DNA of 64,000 bases, taken from positions 46,484,128 to 46,548,127 of the forward strand of contig CM056380.1 of assembly GCA_029718625.1 (NCBI GenBank). The letters run 5' to 3'. Made by a program: the position numbers and the translations under genes. This DNA is from Synaphobranchus kaupii. Lineage: Eukaryota > Chordata > Actinopteri > Anguilliformes > Synaphobranchidae. The stretch's first letter is position 1; each line of letters begins with the position of its first letter. This document shows positions 24,532-37,790 of the stretch, in pieces. The notes under the pieces were generated by a model. The model ran no database searches and was not told the origin of the DNA. It saw nothing but the letters and a program-made list of their open reading frames with translations.

Positions 24532-26110
24532 CGGCAAGGCATCTTGCCTTATACATTTCCTGTAATTATACAATGTACAAACTTGAGCAGTTTGCAGTAT
24601 CACACAACCCATAAGCATTTTCAGTCACAGCCAGCACCTCCCTAGGTAAGATGAGAGCCCCTGCGTTGGTGACTCGGAAACCCTTATTTTTCCCGGGGGC
24701 CTGAAGCGCGCACCACTTAAAACCCCCGTCCTATCAACCAGATTCTCTCCTGACACAGACGCTGTTTTCTTCTTCTCCCTTCCACTCTTTCGCACACCCA
24801 TTGTTCCTTCGCTCCGAGTCTTCGCTCTAACTCTCGCGCTGCCTTGCCTGCTCTCCCTCTCTCGCTCTCTTTCTCTTGCTCTCTCTCTCTCTCTCTCTCT
24901 CTCGCTTTCTGTGTCGGTACGAGTGGCTGCAGGCCAGGAAACATTTTCCGCTGATTAGATAATGCAAATACATTATTTATAACACTCAGGTCCTTTTTTT
25001 TTTTCTTTCCCCGAGCTTTATGGGATTGCCTAGCAACCAGGAAAATGAATTCTATTGAGCAAGGCCTTGAAGAACCCAAGAGAGGGGCGGATAGAGGGAG
25101 CAGAGAAAATGACAGTTTGTGTGGTGGAGGGAGGGAGGGGGGGGGGGGGGGTTACATCGATAGAGGGGGATGGGAGATGTTTATGTGTTAGAAAAGAGAG
25201 TGAGAAAGAGAAGTGTGAGAGAAGGAGAGATACAGTAGAGGGTGTGTGTGTGTGTGCATTTGATATATGCGCATATGAGTGATAGTAAGGTAGAGCGGGA
25301 TATGCTAGTCATAGAATAGTACATTACCATTTGGAGCTGATGATGTAAGAGCTCTTCTTACTGGTCTGAAAGGTGCGCTCCCAATGGCAGGTAGTTCCCC
25401 CCTTGAGTCATGTGGTAGGGCGGTAGGTCTCTCCGTTAACGTCACATTGCCAACTGTAAATGATAAGACAGCGACAAAATCCAATTCCAAAGACAAAATC
25501 TCCCCAGTAACTGCACAAGCTTTGAGCTCAAAGTGCAATGAAGGCGCGTGAACAAATTGAATACATTTAATCAGCATTAAAATAGCTGAATTTGCACAGG
25601 CCATCTTATCTTTAAGTTGTCAACAAGCCCTGGTTATGGGCACAGAGAACAAAGAAGTAAATGTATTGCAGGTGTTCAAACAATTTAGACTACAGCAATA
25701 GTGCAACCATGGGATACAGGCCAAAAAGAAATATTAAGAAGAATAACTGTTTGATTGTTAATTGAAATAAAACAACTGGATTGAGAGCCCTGAATGGTTG
25801 TTATGCAAGATTTCAGGCTCCTCTGTATTTAGTATTTAGTTGAAGAGTTGTCACTAGGTGGGGTTTTTTTAAAGTCCAGGGGTACCCATATTATCTTTAC
25901 GATGTGGCCTTATGGATTTTTCCTGGCATGTCTGTATGTGATGTGCACCTACAGAATGCTCCTGACATTCTGTAGATCGGTTAGAATGCAAAGCTGGCTG
26001 CCAGGATGCTTGTAATGTGTTTTCATGTAGCTAAGATAAATTTCCTCCACCAATTAAAGCCTGACACATGAACCAAGCCCCCCCTTCCCCCCAAAGGCAC
26101 CGTATATGTG

Positions 26111-26153
<43 letters not shown>

Positions 26154-27742
26154 TGGCACTTCCCAGAATTACGGCAGCTTTTATGGAGGTGCCGATGCCA
26201 CTGTGGGTATTTGTTTACAGGGAGTGCTGCTAAGAGGAGCGGGCTCATTTGAAATATTTATGTGAAGGGCTGATGTAAAAACACTGGAGAAAGAGAGAGA
26301 GAAAGAGAGAGGGAGAAATATCAAATGTAGAGAGAAAATACTGAGAGAAAAAGAAAAGGAAGAAAGCGGGCATTAGAGATAATTTGATTAGCGTTGACTC
26401 CACTGAAGAGAAAATGATCCCTCAAGGGCTTATTTCACTGTGGAGCATGTCACATGACCCCCCCCCCCCCCCACACACACACACACACACACACGCTTCT
26501 CACAGAGGTCAAATGCATCAAAACAGATAATTCAGTCAGAATATGCAAATTACAAGGCAAATGCGCGTTGTGTGAAAAAAAACAAACAAAAAAAAGCAAA
26601 CAGATACCAGATCCTCGGGATCCAGGACAGGGCGGAACGTGACCTCCATAAAAAGACACCCCGCTCCCCTTGGGCCGGACGTGGGTGGTGAGAGGCACAT
26701 GGGGGTGAGGGAGAGGGGGGAGGAGGGTCATGTGGCCTGCCGCTCTCGTGGCATGATGGGCCAGCTCCAGTGGCATGTGCACTCCCTGAAGCATGCCCTC
26801 ACACCCGGAGCCAAGCTGGGCAACTGGGGCTGAGACACGGGCGTTACAGAGGTGACGGTGTGGGGGGGGGGGGGGGTGTCACACCTGTTATTTACTTGGC
26901 ATGCAGCAGACACACTGACCTAGAAGCGCGTGGCCCTGTTCCTCACCGAGACGCACTCAAACACACACCCCGTGCCCACCTACGCACACACTCACCAATA
27001 CTCTCTTACTCACACCATCCAACGCTTGCATAATCAATCACAGGTATTCTAACGCGCTCATACAGATTCACTGGTTCTTTTGCATATATGCACAAACGCA
27101 TGCACGCGCACACAATAACACACACAAACACACACGTGCACACACTGCCAGTCGCACGCTAACTGCCAGAGGCCGCAAAGGGAAAGACCTGCGAACATAT
27201 CCCACAGTGGCAGCTCACAAATAAATAGGGTTACGGTCAGACAGTGTGTGTAGCAACCAAAGTGGCCTAGGTTGGCAGGGTAAAAGCAATTGTGTTTCTC
27301 AGTAACAGCAGCTGGTGGCTCTCCTCATCCACTCCCAGTCAGTGTCCAGAGTTATAGAGTTATCTCCTCTGAAGGCTCACATCTGCAGACCTACCATGAG
27401 AAAATGCTAAAAACCACGACATTTGTGGGTTGTGGGTTGTTTTTTTAATCTTTTAACGGTAATGAAGGTTGGTCGGATGTGGCGCCCTAAATCACTGGGA
27501 CTCTCTGACACTTTCTGTGCCTCCGAAACTCTCTTAAACGCGAGGTTTACCGTCCCGTTGGCCAGCCACGGCCCAAAGCTGAACTCTATAGCTGCAGGAG
27601 TTGCGATGGCCCTGCTGCGCAGGTCGCTCTTGCAGGCAGACTGTGCCCGCGGCGGCGGCAGCAGCGGGTCCACGTTGGTTCACGGCGACTGACGTGCCGT
27701 CGCTTGTTTCTGTGAGACAGCAGAGGAGGAGCAGCCAGAGAT
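24532..27742. other. Intronic sequence with simple repeats, no gene seen
   Basis: About 3.2 kb. Contains (CT)n at about 24861-24903 and 26115-26151, G runs at about 25138-25150 and 26862-26876, C then CA runs at about 26458-26494, and GA-rich DNA at about 26287-26330. Open frames at 25305-25604 (minus) and 27407-27692 were examined but not recognised as proteins. Confidence 0.5.
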
Positions 27743-28355
27743 ACGAGTCTAAGAGGAGGCTCATCTGAGCCTTTAGGGTATACGAGGCTAAGAGGAGACT
27801 CATCTGAGCCTTTAGGGTATACGAGTCTAAGAGGAGACTCATCTGAGCCTTTAGGGTATACGAGTCTAAGAGGAGACTCATCTGAGCCTTTAGGGTATAC
27901 GAGTCTAAGAGGAGACTCATCTGAGCCTTTAGGGTATCCGAGTCTAAGAGGAGACTCATCTGAGCCTTTAGGGTATACGAGGGTAAGAGGAGACTCATCT
28001 GAGCTTTTAGGGTATACGAGGCTAAGAGGAGACTCATCTGAGCTTTTAGGGTATACGAGTCTAAGAGGAGGCTCATCTGAGCCTTTAGGGTATACGAGTC
28101 TAAGAGGAGACTCATCTGAGCCTTTAGGGTATACGAGTCTAAGAGGAGACTCATCTGAGCCTTTAGGGTATCCGAGTCTAAGAGGAGACTCATCTGAGCC
28201 TTTAGGGTATACGAGTCTAAGAGGAGACTCATCTGAGCCTTTAGGGTATCCGAGTCTAAGAGGAGACTCATCTGAGCCTTTAGGGTATACGAGGGTAAGA
28301 GGATACTCATCTGAGCCTTTAGGGTATACGAGTCTAAGAGGAGACTCATCTGAGC
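27743..28355. repeat. Minisatellite, 39-bp unit, about 16 copies
   Basis: Units with exact 39-base spacing holding ACGAGTCTAAGAGGAGACTC, ATCTGAGCC and TTTAGGGTAT. Because 39 is a multiple of three, the minus strand reads as a 13-residue repeat ([13 protein letters not shown]). That frame runs from a CA microsatellite into non-repeat DNA and has no gene-like context, so I treat it as spurious. Confidence 0.95.
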
Positions 28356-28379
28356 CTCTTTTTTACTCTCACTTGTTCT

Positions 28380-28415
28380 CTTTCCCCTCTTACACACATA
28401 CACACACTCACACAC

Positions 28416-28469
<54 letters not shown>

Positions 28470-28607
28470 GCAGTCACGCTTGACCAGTTCTTTCCACACA
28501 ATCCGTTCTCCCTCTTTTGTTCTCTCTCACACACACACACACACTCACACAATCATACAGTCCCTCTTGACGTGTTCTCCCAACACAGTCCCTTCTCTCT
28601 CTTTCTA

Positions 28608-28639
<32 letters not shown>

Positions 28640-28645
28640 AAACTC
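28380..28645. repeat. Three (CA)n tracts in CT-rich DNA
   Basis: CA tracts at about 28395-28466, 28529-28552 and 28616-28641. The latter two sit in related CT-rich context (TCTCTCTCACACAC...). Confidence 0.9.
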
Positions 28646-28997
28646 TCTCCTCTCTTCTCTCTCCCTCTCTCCTGTTGACATGCTGTGTACATGGTGCCTG
28701 TGGTTGGAGAGGTCCAGCCCTGCTCTGCCTGTCTTTTCACTTACAAGGGTATGATAGTTTAGAGTTGATCCCTCAGGCTCTGTAGAACATACTGCTGGTT
28801 GGGCCTGGCCTGTCAGTGTGCTGTCAGCTGACCCAGCTACTGGGATCAGGGTCTGTTCTGTGTGAGGGCTGACAGTGTGAGAGTCACACTCTGGCCTTAT
28901 GCTCTTTGAATAAAGTGACAGTAATCCACTGGTCTCCTAAACCCCTCTAGCTGTGGTAGGAACCAATCCAGATTGATATGAGCAGACAGTGACTGGC

Positions 28998-28999
<2 letters not shown>
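28646..28999. other. Intronic sequence, no gene seen
   Basis: No feature recognised. Confidence 0.5.
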
Positions 29000-29053
<54 letters not shown>

Positions 29054-29101
29054 GCGTGTGCGTGTTTGTGTGGGTGTGTGTGTGGGTGGGTGTGGTGTGT
29101 G

Positions 29102-29141
<40 letters not shown>

Positions 29142-29290
29142 TGTGTGTGTGTGTGTGCATAAGTAATTGCATGGGCATGTGTTTTTCTGTGTGACTGTGT
29201 GTGTGTGGGTGGGTGTGGTGTGTGTGTGCGTAAGTAATTGCGTGGGCATGTGTTTTTCTGTGTGTGTGTGTGTGTGTGTATGTATACATT
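29000..29290. repeat. Compound (TG)n/(CGTG)n microsatellite with internal duplication
   Basis: TG tract, then TGGGTGTG blocks, then about ten (CGTG) units at 29101-29142. A segment with GCATAAGTAATTGCATGGGC and ATGTGTTTTTCTGTG then occurs twice (about 29157 and 29229), showing a local tandem duplication. Confidence 0.93.
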
Positions 29291-30053
29291 ATGTGTGCAT
29301 ATGATTGTGTGTGTCTGTATTTGTACACAGGGGATTATATGCGTATGTATGAGCGCTGTGATCACATGGGAGCTCTTGCTGTTCTTGCTGGATGTAATGA
29401 CCATACAGCAGAGCACAAATGAAGCCCAGGTCCATCGCACTGAACAGCCTTAAAGCCAGGCTTGTTTCCCCTTCTCCTCTCAAGTCTAATGCACTAATTA
29501 CATTCAGTCAATAGAGTGAAAGGGGAGGCGGGGCCTCGCTGTCACTGTGAGGGTTGCCAGATTGGCCTACACACCTCCTGCGGTTTGGGGGGTCGACCTT
29601 CTTTCTTTGTGTGACCCTCCCTCCCCCGGCTCGGGCTGACTGACAGACACATCGATGCTTGCGCGGCCGAGATAAATTAACCACCTGGCAGCCCCTCTGT
29701 CTGTCTCTCTTCCTGTGTCATCTCCTCATCCCCTGGCTAATATTACTCCCGCAGGCCTAATTCAGCTGGGGGTCCTCCTCAGGGTTTATTTATCCTCCCC
29801 GCTGAGGGCTAGAATACCTGCGGTCGGTTTGAGCCCGGACTTGACCGGACCCCACGGAGGCAGGCAGAGCCTGAGCTTGTGGGGGATTTATGGGCTTTGT
29901 GTATGGATGTAATCGTCATGGCTACCAGACCCCACCCAAAGATAAAGGCATGTGAAGGACACTGCCCAGCTGCAGCCTGTCGTCACTGACATGCCGTTAC
30001 GCCACTTGGTACTGAAGCCTGGGTCCATCTGTCAGCTATAACAACTGTAATAA
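29291..30053. other. Intronic sequence, no gene seen
   Basis: No exon or recognised repeat. Confidence 0.5.
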
Positions 30054-30188
30054 GTGTGTGTGTGTGTGTGTGGGTATTTTTGTGCATGCTTGTGTAGGTG
30101 CACAGATTTGTGCGTGTGCATGCATGCATGCATGTGTGTGTGTGCTTGCATGTATGCATTTGTGCATGTGTATGTGCAAATATGCATG
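30054..30188. repeat. TG/TGCA-rich microsatellite, left flank of transposon
   Basis: Degenerate TG and TGCATG repeats. Similar DNA continues at 31451-31508 on the other side of the Sleeping Beauty-type element, so the element inserted into this tract. Confidence 0.85.
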
Positions 30189-30190
30189 TA

Positions 30191-31448
<1,258 letters not shown>

Positions 31449-31450
31449 TA

Positions 31451-31978
31451 CGTGTTTGTGCATATGTGTGTGTCTGCGAATGTGCATGTGTGTGTATGTG
31501 TATGTGCAAAAGTGTAAGGCTTTATTGTTAAACCTCTGCTTGTGATGAGATAGTCGAACGATGGCTGTTTGGAACAGGGAATAATGATCAGCTGTAAGCA
31601 CCATCACAGGCGCAATGGGCTCCTTCTTGCCCCACCGGGGACAGATCTCCTGCTCAGGTTGAGTTGAGGTGACAGAATCTAATGGGGAGGCTGGTTTGGC
31701 TGAGTGCAGGTAATTGTTACTGATCCAATCAGGGCTCAGATCTGTGTCTAATGGAATTATGGGGCTCAGGGCCAGGGTGAGGCTGGCCATGCCAGGGACA
31801 GCTGCCATTTATCTGCTGTATGCCCATGCTGCTATCTCCTCTCTCTCTCTCTGCTACTCTGCCACTCTCTCTCTCTCTGCTACTCTGCCACTCTCTCTTC
31901 CTCTCTCTCACTATCTGTCTCTGCCACACTCTTCCTCTCTTTTTCTCTTCCTCTCTTTCTCTGTCTCTGCCACTCTCC
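31451..31978. other. Intronic sequence with TG-rich and CT-rich repeats
   Basis: TG-rich DNA to about 31508, plain sequence, then CTCTCTCTGCTACTCTGCCA-type repeats at about 31836-31978 with several local duplications. Confidence 0.6.
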
Positions 31979-32227
31979 CAAGTTCAAATGGCTTCATTGC
32001 CATGAATCATTGTTGATGAATCAATCATTGTTGCCAAAGCAGTACAGTATACAACATATATTTATAGAAAATAATAATAATAATAAATTCATTAATATAT
32101 ACATATGGTACAGTAAGTGATGAAATGTGGTTCTTATATTAATCACATATTAAATATGTGGATAAAGTTAATAAACTTCCTCTTTTCTCTCTTTTTCTCT
32201 TTCTGCCACTCCTCCCCCAGTCTCTCT

Positions 32228-32269
<42 letters not shown>

Positions 32270-32400
32270 CACACATTCTCTCACAGTGCACTTCAGTCCA
32301 ATTCTAAATGTTTTATTGGCATAACATTTGCATATGTTTACAGAAGCAGACATCAACATTATGTTTTGAAGTATATGCAAAGCCCAAATTAATTTCACAC
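31979..32400. repeat. Interspersed-repeat end fragments with simple repeats
   Basis: Two related motifs, TTCAAATGGCTTCATTGCCA (31982) and AATGTTTTATTGGCATAACA (about 32306), resemble LINE-like 3' ends common in fish. Between them lie (AAT)n at about 32070-32090 and (CT)n at about 32228-32267. Both motifs follow CT-rich tracts, so this may be a duplicated unit. Confidence 0.5.
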
Positions 32401-33451
32401 TATCATATCAAATATGAAATCAACGTCTACAAACAAGATATAGTAACAAGGAAATAAAATTGAACGTGAATACATACTTGAAATAAAATGTGATCAGTTG
32501 TTTGTCGCAAGCATTTCTCCTGATGTCTCGCTAGTTTTCCCAGTCTCACTCATCAAGACGTGTCTGCAGAGCTTTTACAGGGCATCACACATAATTTACA
32601 TTTCTTCTTCTTTGCACAAGTTCTTTCTGAAGTGATATGAACTTTGTACCTTGCAATTGGTGTAGCAAAAAAAATGCATTTAATATGAATTTGATTTATC
32701 ATGAATTGAATATTTTCTGTTCTATTTTTCATCATCCCCTTGTGGAGATTATTCTTGCGTTTTGCACAAAAGCAAAACGATGGGAGCACAGCATAGACAG
32801 CAACAGCAACAAAAAAAACATGGAGGGTTGAACATGTACAGTCCAGTTAAAAAAGGACTTTGATCTGCTTGCCGGTCTAGCTGACCCAGTCTTTTTGTTG
32901 CTGTTTATGTTGCTGTGGAAGTGGAAGGCGTTTGGACAGTGGGGATAAAAGAGCTCTTCACTCAGTCACACCTAATTGTTGGTGCCCTGAAAGGCAAGAA
33001 GGAAGAAAACTGAATTCTTCAAACCTGCAACCCCCATGAACTTGCAACGTCATTGGCTGCTGCTGCCTCTCCCCTCCCCTCTCAGTTACTCATCAGTCTG
33101 TTCATTTAAGACCCAGCAATCATCCGGACCAGAAGGAGTGTCATTGACCCTGAACCTCTGAGTGGGACTGATTTCTCCTCTATTTCACACTTTGATCACA
33201 TGACAGGGCTGCCCAATCAATGCTCGCTGTCCGTCTTCATGGTTTAGTGCTGAAGGCTTAGACTGGCCGAGTATTTTGGTTTTGATTTGAAAAGGATTCT
33301 CGTGCGGTTATCTGAAGTGCATCCTCCTTTTTAGCGCTTTAATTCCGGCACCTGTGGTACGAGAACAAGGTGTGAAAGCGCAGGGAATTGGCACGACGGA
33401 AACCATCTGTTCTCCCTGCGGTCAGGATGTGGGGGAGACAAGCACTCACTC
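32401..33451. other. Intronic sequence, no gene seen
   Basis: AT-rich then mixed. No exon recognised. Confidence 0.5.
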
Positions 33452-33669
33452 CACACTCACACACACTCGCACACGCTCACACACACACACACACACACAC
33501 ACGCTCGCACACGCTCACACACACACACACACACACACTCACACACACATACGCCTACGCACTCACACACATACGCAAATGCTCACACACTCGCTCACGC
33601 TCACACACATTCACACACGCATACACCTACGCACATGCTTACACACACTCGCTCACGCTCACACACATT

Positions 33670-33700
<31 letters not shown>

Positions 33701-33960
33701 CTACGCACATGCTCACACACACACTCACACACACATACGCCTACGCACTCACACACATACGCAAATGCTCACACACTCGCTCACGCTCACACACATTCAC
33801 ACACACACACACACACATACACCTACGCACATGCTCACACACACTCACACACACACACACACACACACACACGTCTACGCACATCTACGCACATGCTCAT
33901 ACACAGTCACACATGCTCACGCTCGCTCACTCACATACTGACAGACGCAAGCACGCACAC
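33452..33960. repeat. CA-rich array with higher-order unit of about 186 bp
   Basis: (CA)n blocks are separated by ATACGCCTACGCACTCACAC, ATACGCAAATGCTCAC and TCGCTCACGCTCACAC motifs. The series starting at about 33551 recurs at about 33737, giving a 186-base higher-order period for about two copies. Long Thr-His open frames are artefacts. Confidence 0.85.
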
Positions 33961-34905
33961 AGATCCCATTACTGCATCCAGATCCAACCAACAAACTGAA
34001 ATGTAAAGGTACAGTGGCTAGTCAGGGGCCTTATACTGTGTTCTATAGAGAAATACTGGCTGAGAGAGTCCCTGCGTTTCCCCACAGCACAGCACAGAGA
34101 TAGTCCTGAGACTGATAGCCACAGAGCACTCTCTGTTTATTCTCTTACTCTGCCTCTCTCCCAGACTCTCACACACCCAACCCCCTCATCTTCAGACATG
34201 CTTTAAAAAGCCAAGCTGAGCTGACCCACGCTGAGCACCCAGCTGGAGAATCCGGAGGGAAGGTCCCTCCCCCAACCGCACAGCTAAAGAAAACGTTTCA
34301 GGGAAAATATTTACTCTTTATATCCATGTTCTGAAAGGCCAAGAACGACATTTCACTTCTGACGAATGGTCAGCTATGAAAAACTCTATCTGACCTTTAA
34401 AAAGCTGCCTGAAGCATCGACTGGGGCTTCTGAAACATCTTACAGTGGGTAGAAAGTGAAATTGCGCTCTGCAATATGCACATTCTTTACCTCAGCTTGC
34501 AGTATGGCAGACCCCCTGTCCTTTTGTTCAGCTGAAATATCTTGAGCATTTTGGGCGTGGTTTTGATTTGCCTATTACCCAGCATGCACTTTGGGTGAAC
34601 ACTTGTTCCTGTGTCTTTTGGCTACGGCTGGGGGAGCCATTCTAAACTGACTCACTGAATACTTGCCACCACCTGACCTCACCTCCCACCCCACCAATCA
34701 GTAGCATCACTACCATATTTTATTACAGAGATGAAGCAAAAGACAGCACGTTGTCACAGACCCTAAGTATTGCCTATTTTGTGATGGTATTTCTCTGTTA
34801 ACTGGGAACCTACACCTAAATTGTAGATGTTGTTTATTTTGTGTGCAGTCCTCTCATACACATTTTTCTTACATGCATTTCTCTCTCCCTTTCTCTCTCA
34901 TGCGT

Positions 34906-34939
<34 letters not shown>

Positions 34940-35083
34940 ATGAGATATTTGTACTTGCCACCAATTAAAACGCCATTTCTCTTTACAGTGAACACCCTGT
35001 GCATTGTTAGCATTGAGGTGATGAATCTTTCCGCAAATAATATTTCCTTCTTTTATCCCTCAATTCCACACATAAGCATGTGC
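33961..35083. other. Intronic sequence with (CA)n, no gene seen
   Basis: A CA tract lies at about 34908-34934. No exon recognised. Confidence 0.5.
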
Positions 35084-35412
35084 TCTGCCAAGAGAGCAGA
35101 GAAGTGCAGAGAGAGAGATAATCGAGGGGTGGATGAAAGAGACAGAACATAGAGGAATAAGACGAGGGAATGAGAGGTGGAAGGCAGGCCGACAGGCTCC
35201 AAGAAGCTGAGAAAAGTGTGTGGGAGAGAAGAGAGTCAGGAGAGGAGAGGGGGGAGGAGAGAAGAGTGGGATTAGAGGCAGGAGGAGAGAAGAGAGGGAG
35301 GAGGGAAGAAGAGAGGCGTGAGAAGAGGAGAGAAGAGTGGGATTAGAGGCAGGAGGAGAAGAGGAGAGGCAGGAGGAGAGAAGAGAGGCGTGAGAAGAGG
35401 AGAGAAGAGGGC
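35084..35412. repeat. Purine-rich GGAGA tract
   Basis: About 330 bases made largely of G and A on the + strand, with repeated GAGAGAAGAG, GGAGGAGAG and ATTAGAGGCAGGAGGAG units (the latter twice). It lies about 2 kb upstream of the polypyrimidine tract at 37176-37560 in the same intron and is of opposite composition. Confidence 0.85.
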
Positions 35413-35745
35413 ACAGTCCTGTCTGCCAATGGCCTCAGTGCTTCAGACAGCACTCGGTCTCAGCCCCATTAATCGGATGTGTGTGTGTGTGTGCGCGCGT
35501 GTGTATTCAATTCAATTCAAATAACTTTATTTATCCGTTAGGAACTTCATTTTTGGTGAAAATATGCATTTTTTCACTTTTCAAATATAAAAATGTTGAT
35601 GAATAAAGAATTGGTGTGTTGGAATGTTACTTTTCTTATAGTTTGTGCCGCAAACATTAGTGAACAGAAGAAATGTGAGTTATAACTACATTTCATTTTT
35701 CTTTAGTGGTCCTCAAAAATGGTGATTTAATCAAAATTCTTATAC
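35413..35745. other. Intronic sequence with interspersed-repeat tail
   Basis: A short (TG)n/(CG) tract at about 35479-35502 is followed by ATTCAATTCAATTCAAATAA and CTTTATTTATCC, a form seen at the ends of fish LINE-like repeats. Confidence 0.45.
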
Positions 35746-35923
35746 GGGAAAACAAAAGGATGTGCTAAAATGACGTCGGGACTCGACAAGCTATTTTTAG
35801 TACTGGGAAAATCCATGTCAACATATCTGCGCCTTCAGAATGTTTCAAAAATATTACATAAAAAACATCAAAACATATTAATTAGCTGGATTTAGTCATT
35901 TTTGCACATCCTTTTGTTTTCCC
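35746..35923. repeat. Inverted repeat, 29-bp arms, 120-bp loop
   Basis: GGGAAAACAAAAGGATGTGC at the left arm (35746-35774) matches the reverse complement of 35895-35923 with one mismatch. The loop contains its own small GTCGGGACTCGAC hairpin. The surroundings are AT-rich. It may be the inner part of a decayed transposon, but no outer ends were found. Confidence 0.8.
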
Positions 35924-37175
35924 AAACCTTAATTTTTTATTCAAATCACAAACCGAAAGTATCACAGCAGAGGGAAAACTCTTAGCTTTACTGTCTACTT
36001 TATATTTCCATTTGGACAATATTTCGCAATGTACGATGTTACAAAGTTACTCCTAGTTTCACACTCGAAATCAAAATATCCCAAATTGTGTGCACAGCTC
36101 ACGGTCGGCTGATTATTGTGTCTGCACGAGTGACCTGCCTAGTATAAGATAATAAAGTTAAGCGTGCTAACAAATGTCCGTAGATGAATGGTGATGAGTG
36201 AATAAGCTCAAGCCCCAAGATAGCTCAGGCATTAATAAGTCAGCTTAGGCATTAATAAGTCAGCTTAGGCATTAATAAGGCATTAACATTCCTCTGTGTG
36301 TTCTTGCGTCTAGAAGTGCTTTTGTATGGTGGTGCTTGTTGTGCGTGTGTGCGCGTGTGAACACACCTGCAATCCCCAACCAGTTTTATATAAATAGTGC
36401 TGTATTGCTGGTATTTTTCAGTGGCTATATTAGCGGAATTGTTTTACGTGTTTATCTGTATAGACACCCAGCTGGGCTCCATCCAGACAGCTGGCAGGCT
36501 CAGCGGAGGGGCTGGAGAATGGTGTGAACAGAGAGATGAACATGGGAGTCTGTCCCTCTCTCTGATCATTGGCGCTATGCTTTTGGCTGGGTTTCCTAAC
36601 GCAGGCCTGAAGTACAGTCCCTGACTGCGACGTGTTCTCAGAGGGCCACTACGCACTGATCTGACCGCCTGCTACCTCTCCGTCTTATCAGTTCAGTTTA
36701 ATACCATTATCTCTGACGCTGTCACAACTTCTCCTGTCTCAGACACCCTCTGTCCCGTCTAGGGTGCTTCCCCAAAACCCCCGAAACGGAGCCGCTGTGC
36801 GTGCTACAGGGCGTGACGAAGCTAGCTTTTTAGCAAGCTAGCGTTTAGCAAGCCCCACGTAGCTGCTGCTGATGAGGACTAAGCTTGACACTGTTTGTTT
36901 CCTGCCCTCCCTTTGGTTGAGAATCCTCCTGTTTTCTGCTTGCTTCTCATGAGTAGTTCTGCGCTTTGGAAAAAGGGTTTGTGTTCTCCCCACAAGCCAG
37001 TGTCACCGATACCTGAGTTAGCCCTTTTGACCTGGGGTTGAGAGGGGTTGATGTGTGCATGGTGTTACACAGTCAGGCTTTAGGCCCAGGGTTGGACCAG
37101 GATACTGCTAGATGGCCGTTTTGTGTTCTTGCCATGGGTTGCATGTGGTCTGTTATGATTGTAATTAAATGTTCT
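35924..37175. other. Intronic sequence, no gene seen
   Basis: Contains a three-copy 20-bp repeat (CAGCTTAGGCATTAATAAGT) at about 36222-36285. No exon recognised. Confidence 0.5.
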
Positions 37176-37560
37176 ACACCTCTTTTTCTTCCCCCCTTCT
37201 CCTCTCTTCTTCATCCACCATCCTTTCTGCTCCTCTCCCCTCTTTCATCCCTCCCTCCATCACTCTGCACTTTTCTCCATTCTGTTGTGCCATGTTCTTC
37301 CACCCCTCCCTCTCTCCTGTGCTTTTATCTCCTCTCTCCGCCCCCTCTCTCTGCATCCCTCGCTCGCACTTTGCTCCTCCCTTTCATCTTTTCTTTGCTC
37401 CGCCCATCTACTCCTCCTATTTCTCCTCTCCTCTTCCATCTCTCTCCACCTCTCCGTGGGTCTCTCTCTCCTCTCTCATCTCTCTCTCTCCTCTCTCTCT
37501 CTCTCCTCTCTCCTCTCTCTCTCTCTCTCCTCTCTCATCTCTCTCTCCTCTCTCTGGCCT
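37176..37560 (+). promoter_or_regulatory. Extended polypyrimidine tract before the last ttc7a acceptor
   Basis: About 385 bases upstream of the acceptor at 37570 are almost entirely C and T, ending in (CTCTCT)-rich blocks. A normal vertebrate polypyrimidine tract is 15-40 bases. It will act as the splice-acceptor pyrimidine tract and may bind PTB-type proteins. As DNA it is a homopurine-homopyrimidine tract with triplex-forming potential. Confidence 0.7.
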
Positions 37561-37571
37561 GTCCCGCACAG

Positions 37572-37790
37572 GGTAAGCTGCTGGTGAGGACGGGGAGGGT
37601 GAGTTTAGGGGAGAAAGTCCTGCGGGACGCCGTGCAGGCCCAGAGCACGGCGCACGAAGTGTGGAGCGGCCTGGGGGAGGCGCTACAGAGCCAGGGCAGC
37701 AGCCAGGCGCCCGACTGCTTCCTCACCGCCCTGGAGCTGGAGGCCAGCTGTCCCATCAGGCCGTTCACTGTCATACCGCGCGAGCTGTGA
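37572..37790 (+). CDS. ttc7a: ttc7a last coding exon with stop codon
   Basis: The exon has 72 codons and a TGA stop at 37788-37790. It starts [20 protein letters not shown], continues with [18 protein letters not shown] and [12 protein letters not shown], and ends in PFTVIPREL. The EKVLRDAV...STAHEVW...LGE and [11 protein letters not shown] blocks form the last TPR and C-terminal helix of TTC7 proteins, the region that contacts the hyccin partner in the PI4KA complex. The final PREL favours TTC7A over TTC7B, which I recall ending in PRVL. The acceptor is gcacAG at 37570-37571, after an unusually long pyrimidine-rich tract. It joins in phase 0 to the exon ending at 16010, giving a 21.6-kb intron. 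An alignment of the joined 257 codons to vertebrate TTC7A and TTC7B would settle the paralogue. Confidence 0.92.
   Translation, partial: GKLLVRTGRVSLGEKVLRDAVQAQSTAHEVWSGLGEALQSQGSSQAPDCFLTALELEASCPIRPFTVIPREL

Noticed and set aside
25305..25604. 99-codon minus-strand open frame of ordinary amino-acid composition
   Set aside because: Not recognised as any family; no splice sites or repeat ends found, so coding cannot be supported.
27534..28499. 321-codon minus-strand open frame with a 13-residue repeat
   Set aside because: Produced by the 39-bp minisatellite running into a CA microsatellite; no known repeat protein matches the pattern and no gene context exists.
37293..37560. Leu/Ser-rich open frames before the last exon
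   Set aside because: Low-complexity translation of the polypyrimidine tract; the true exon begins at the acceptor at 37571.
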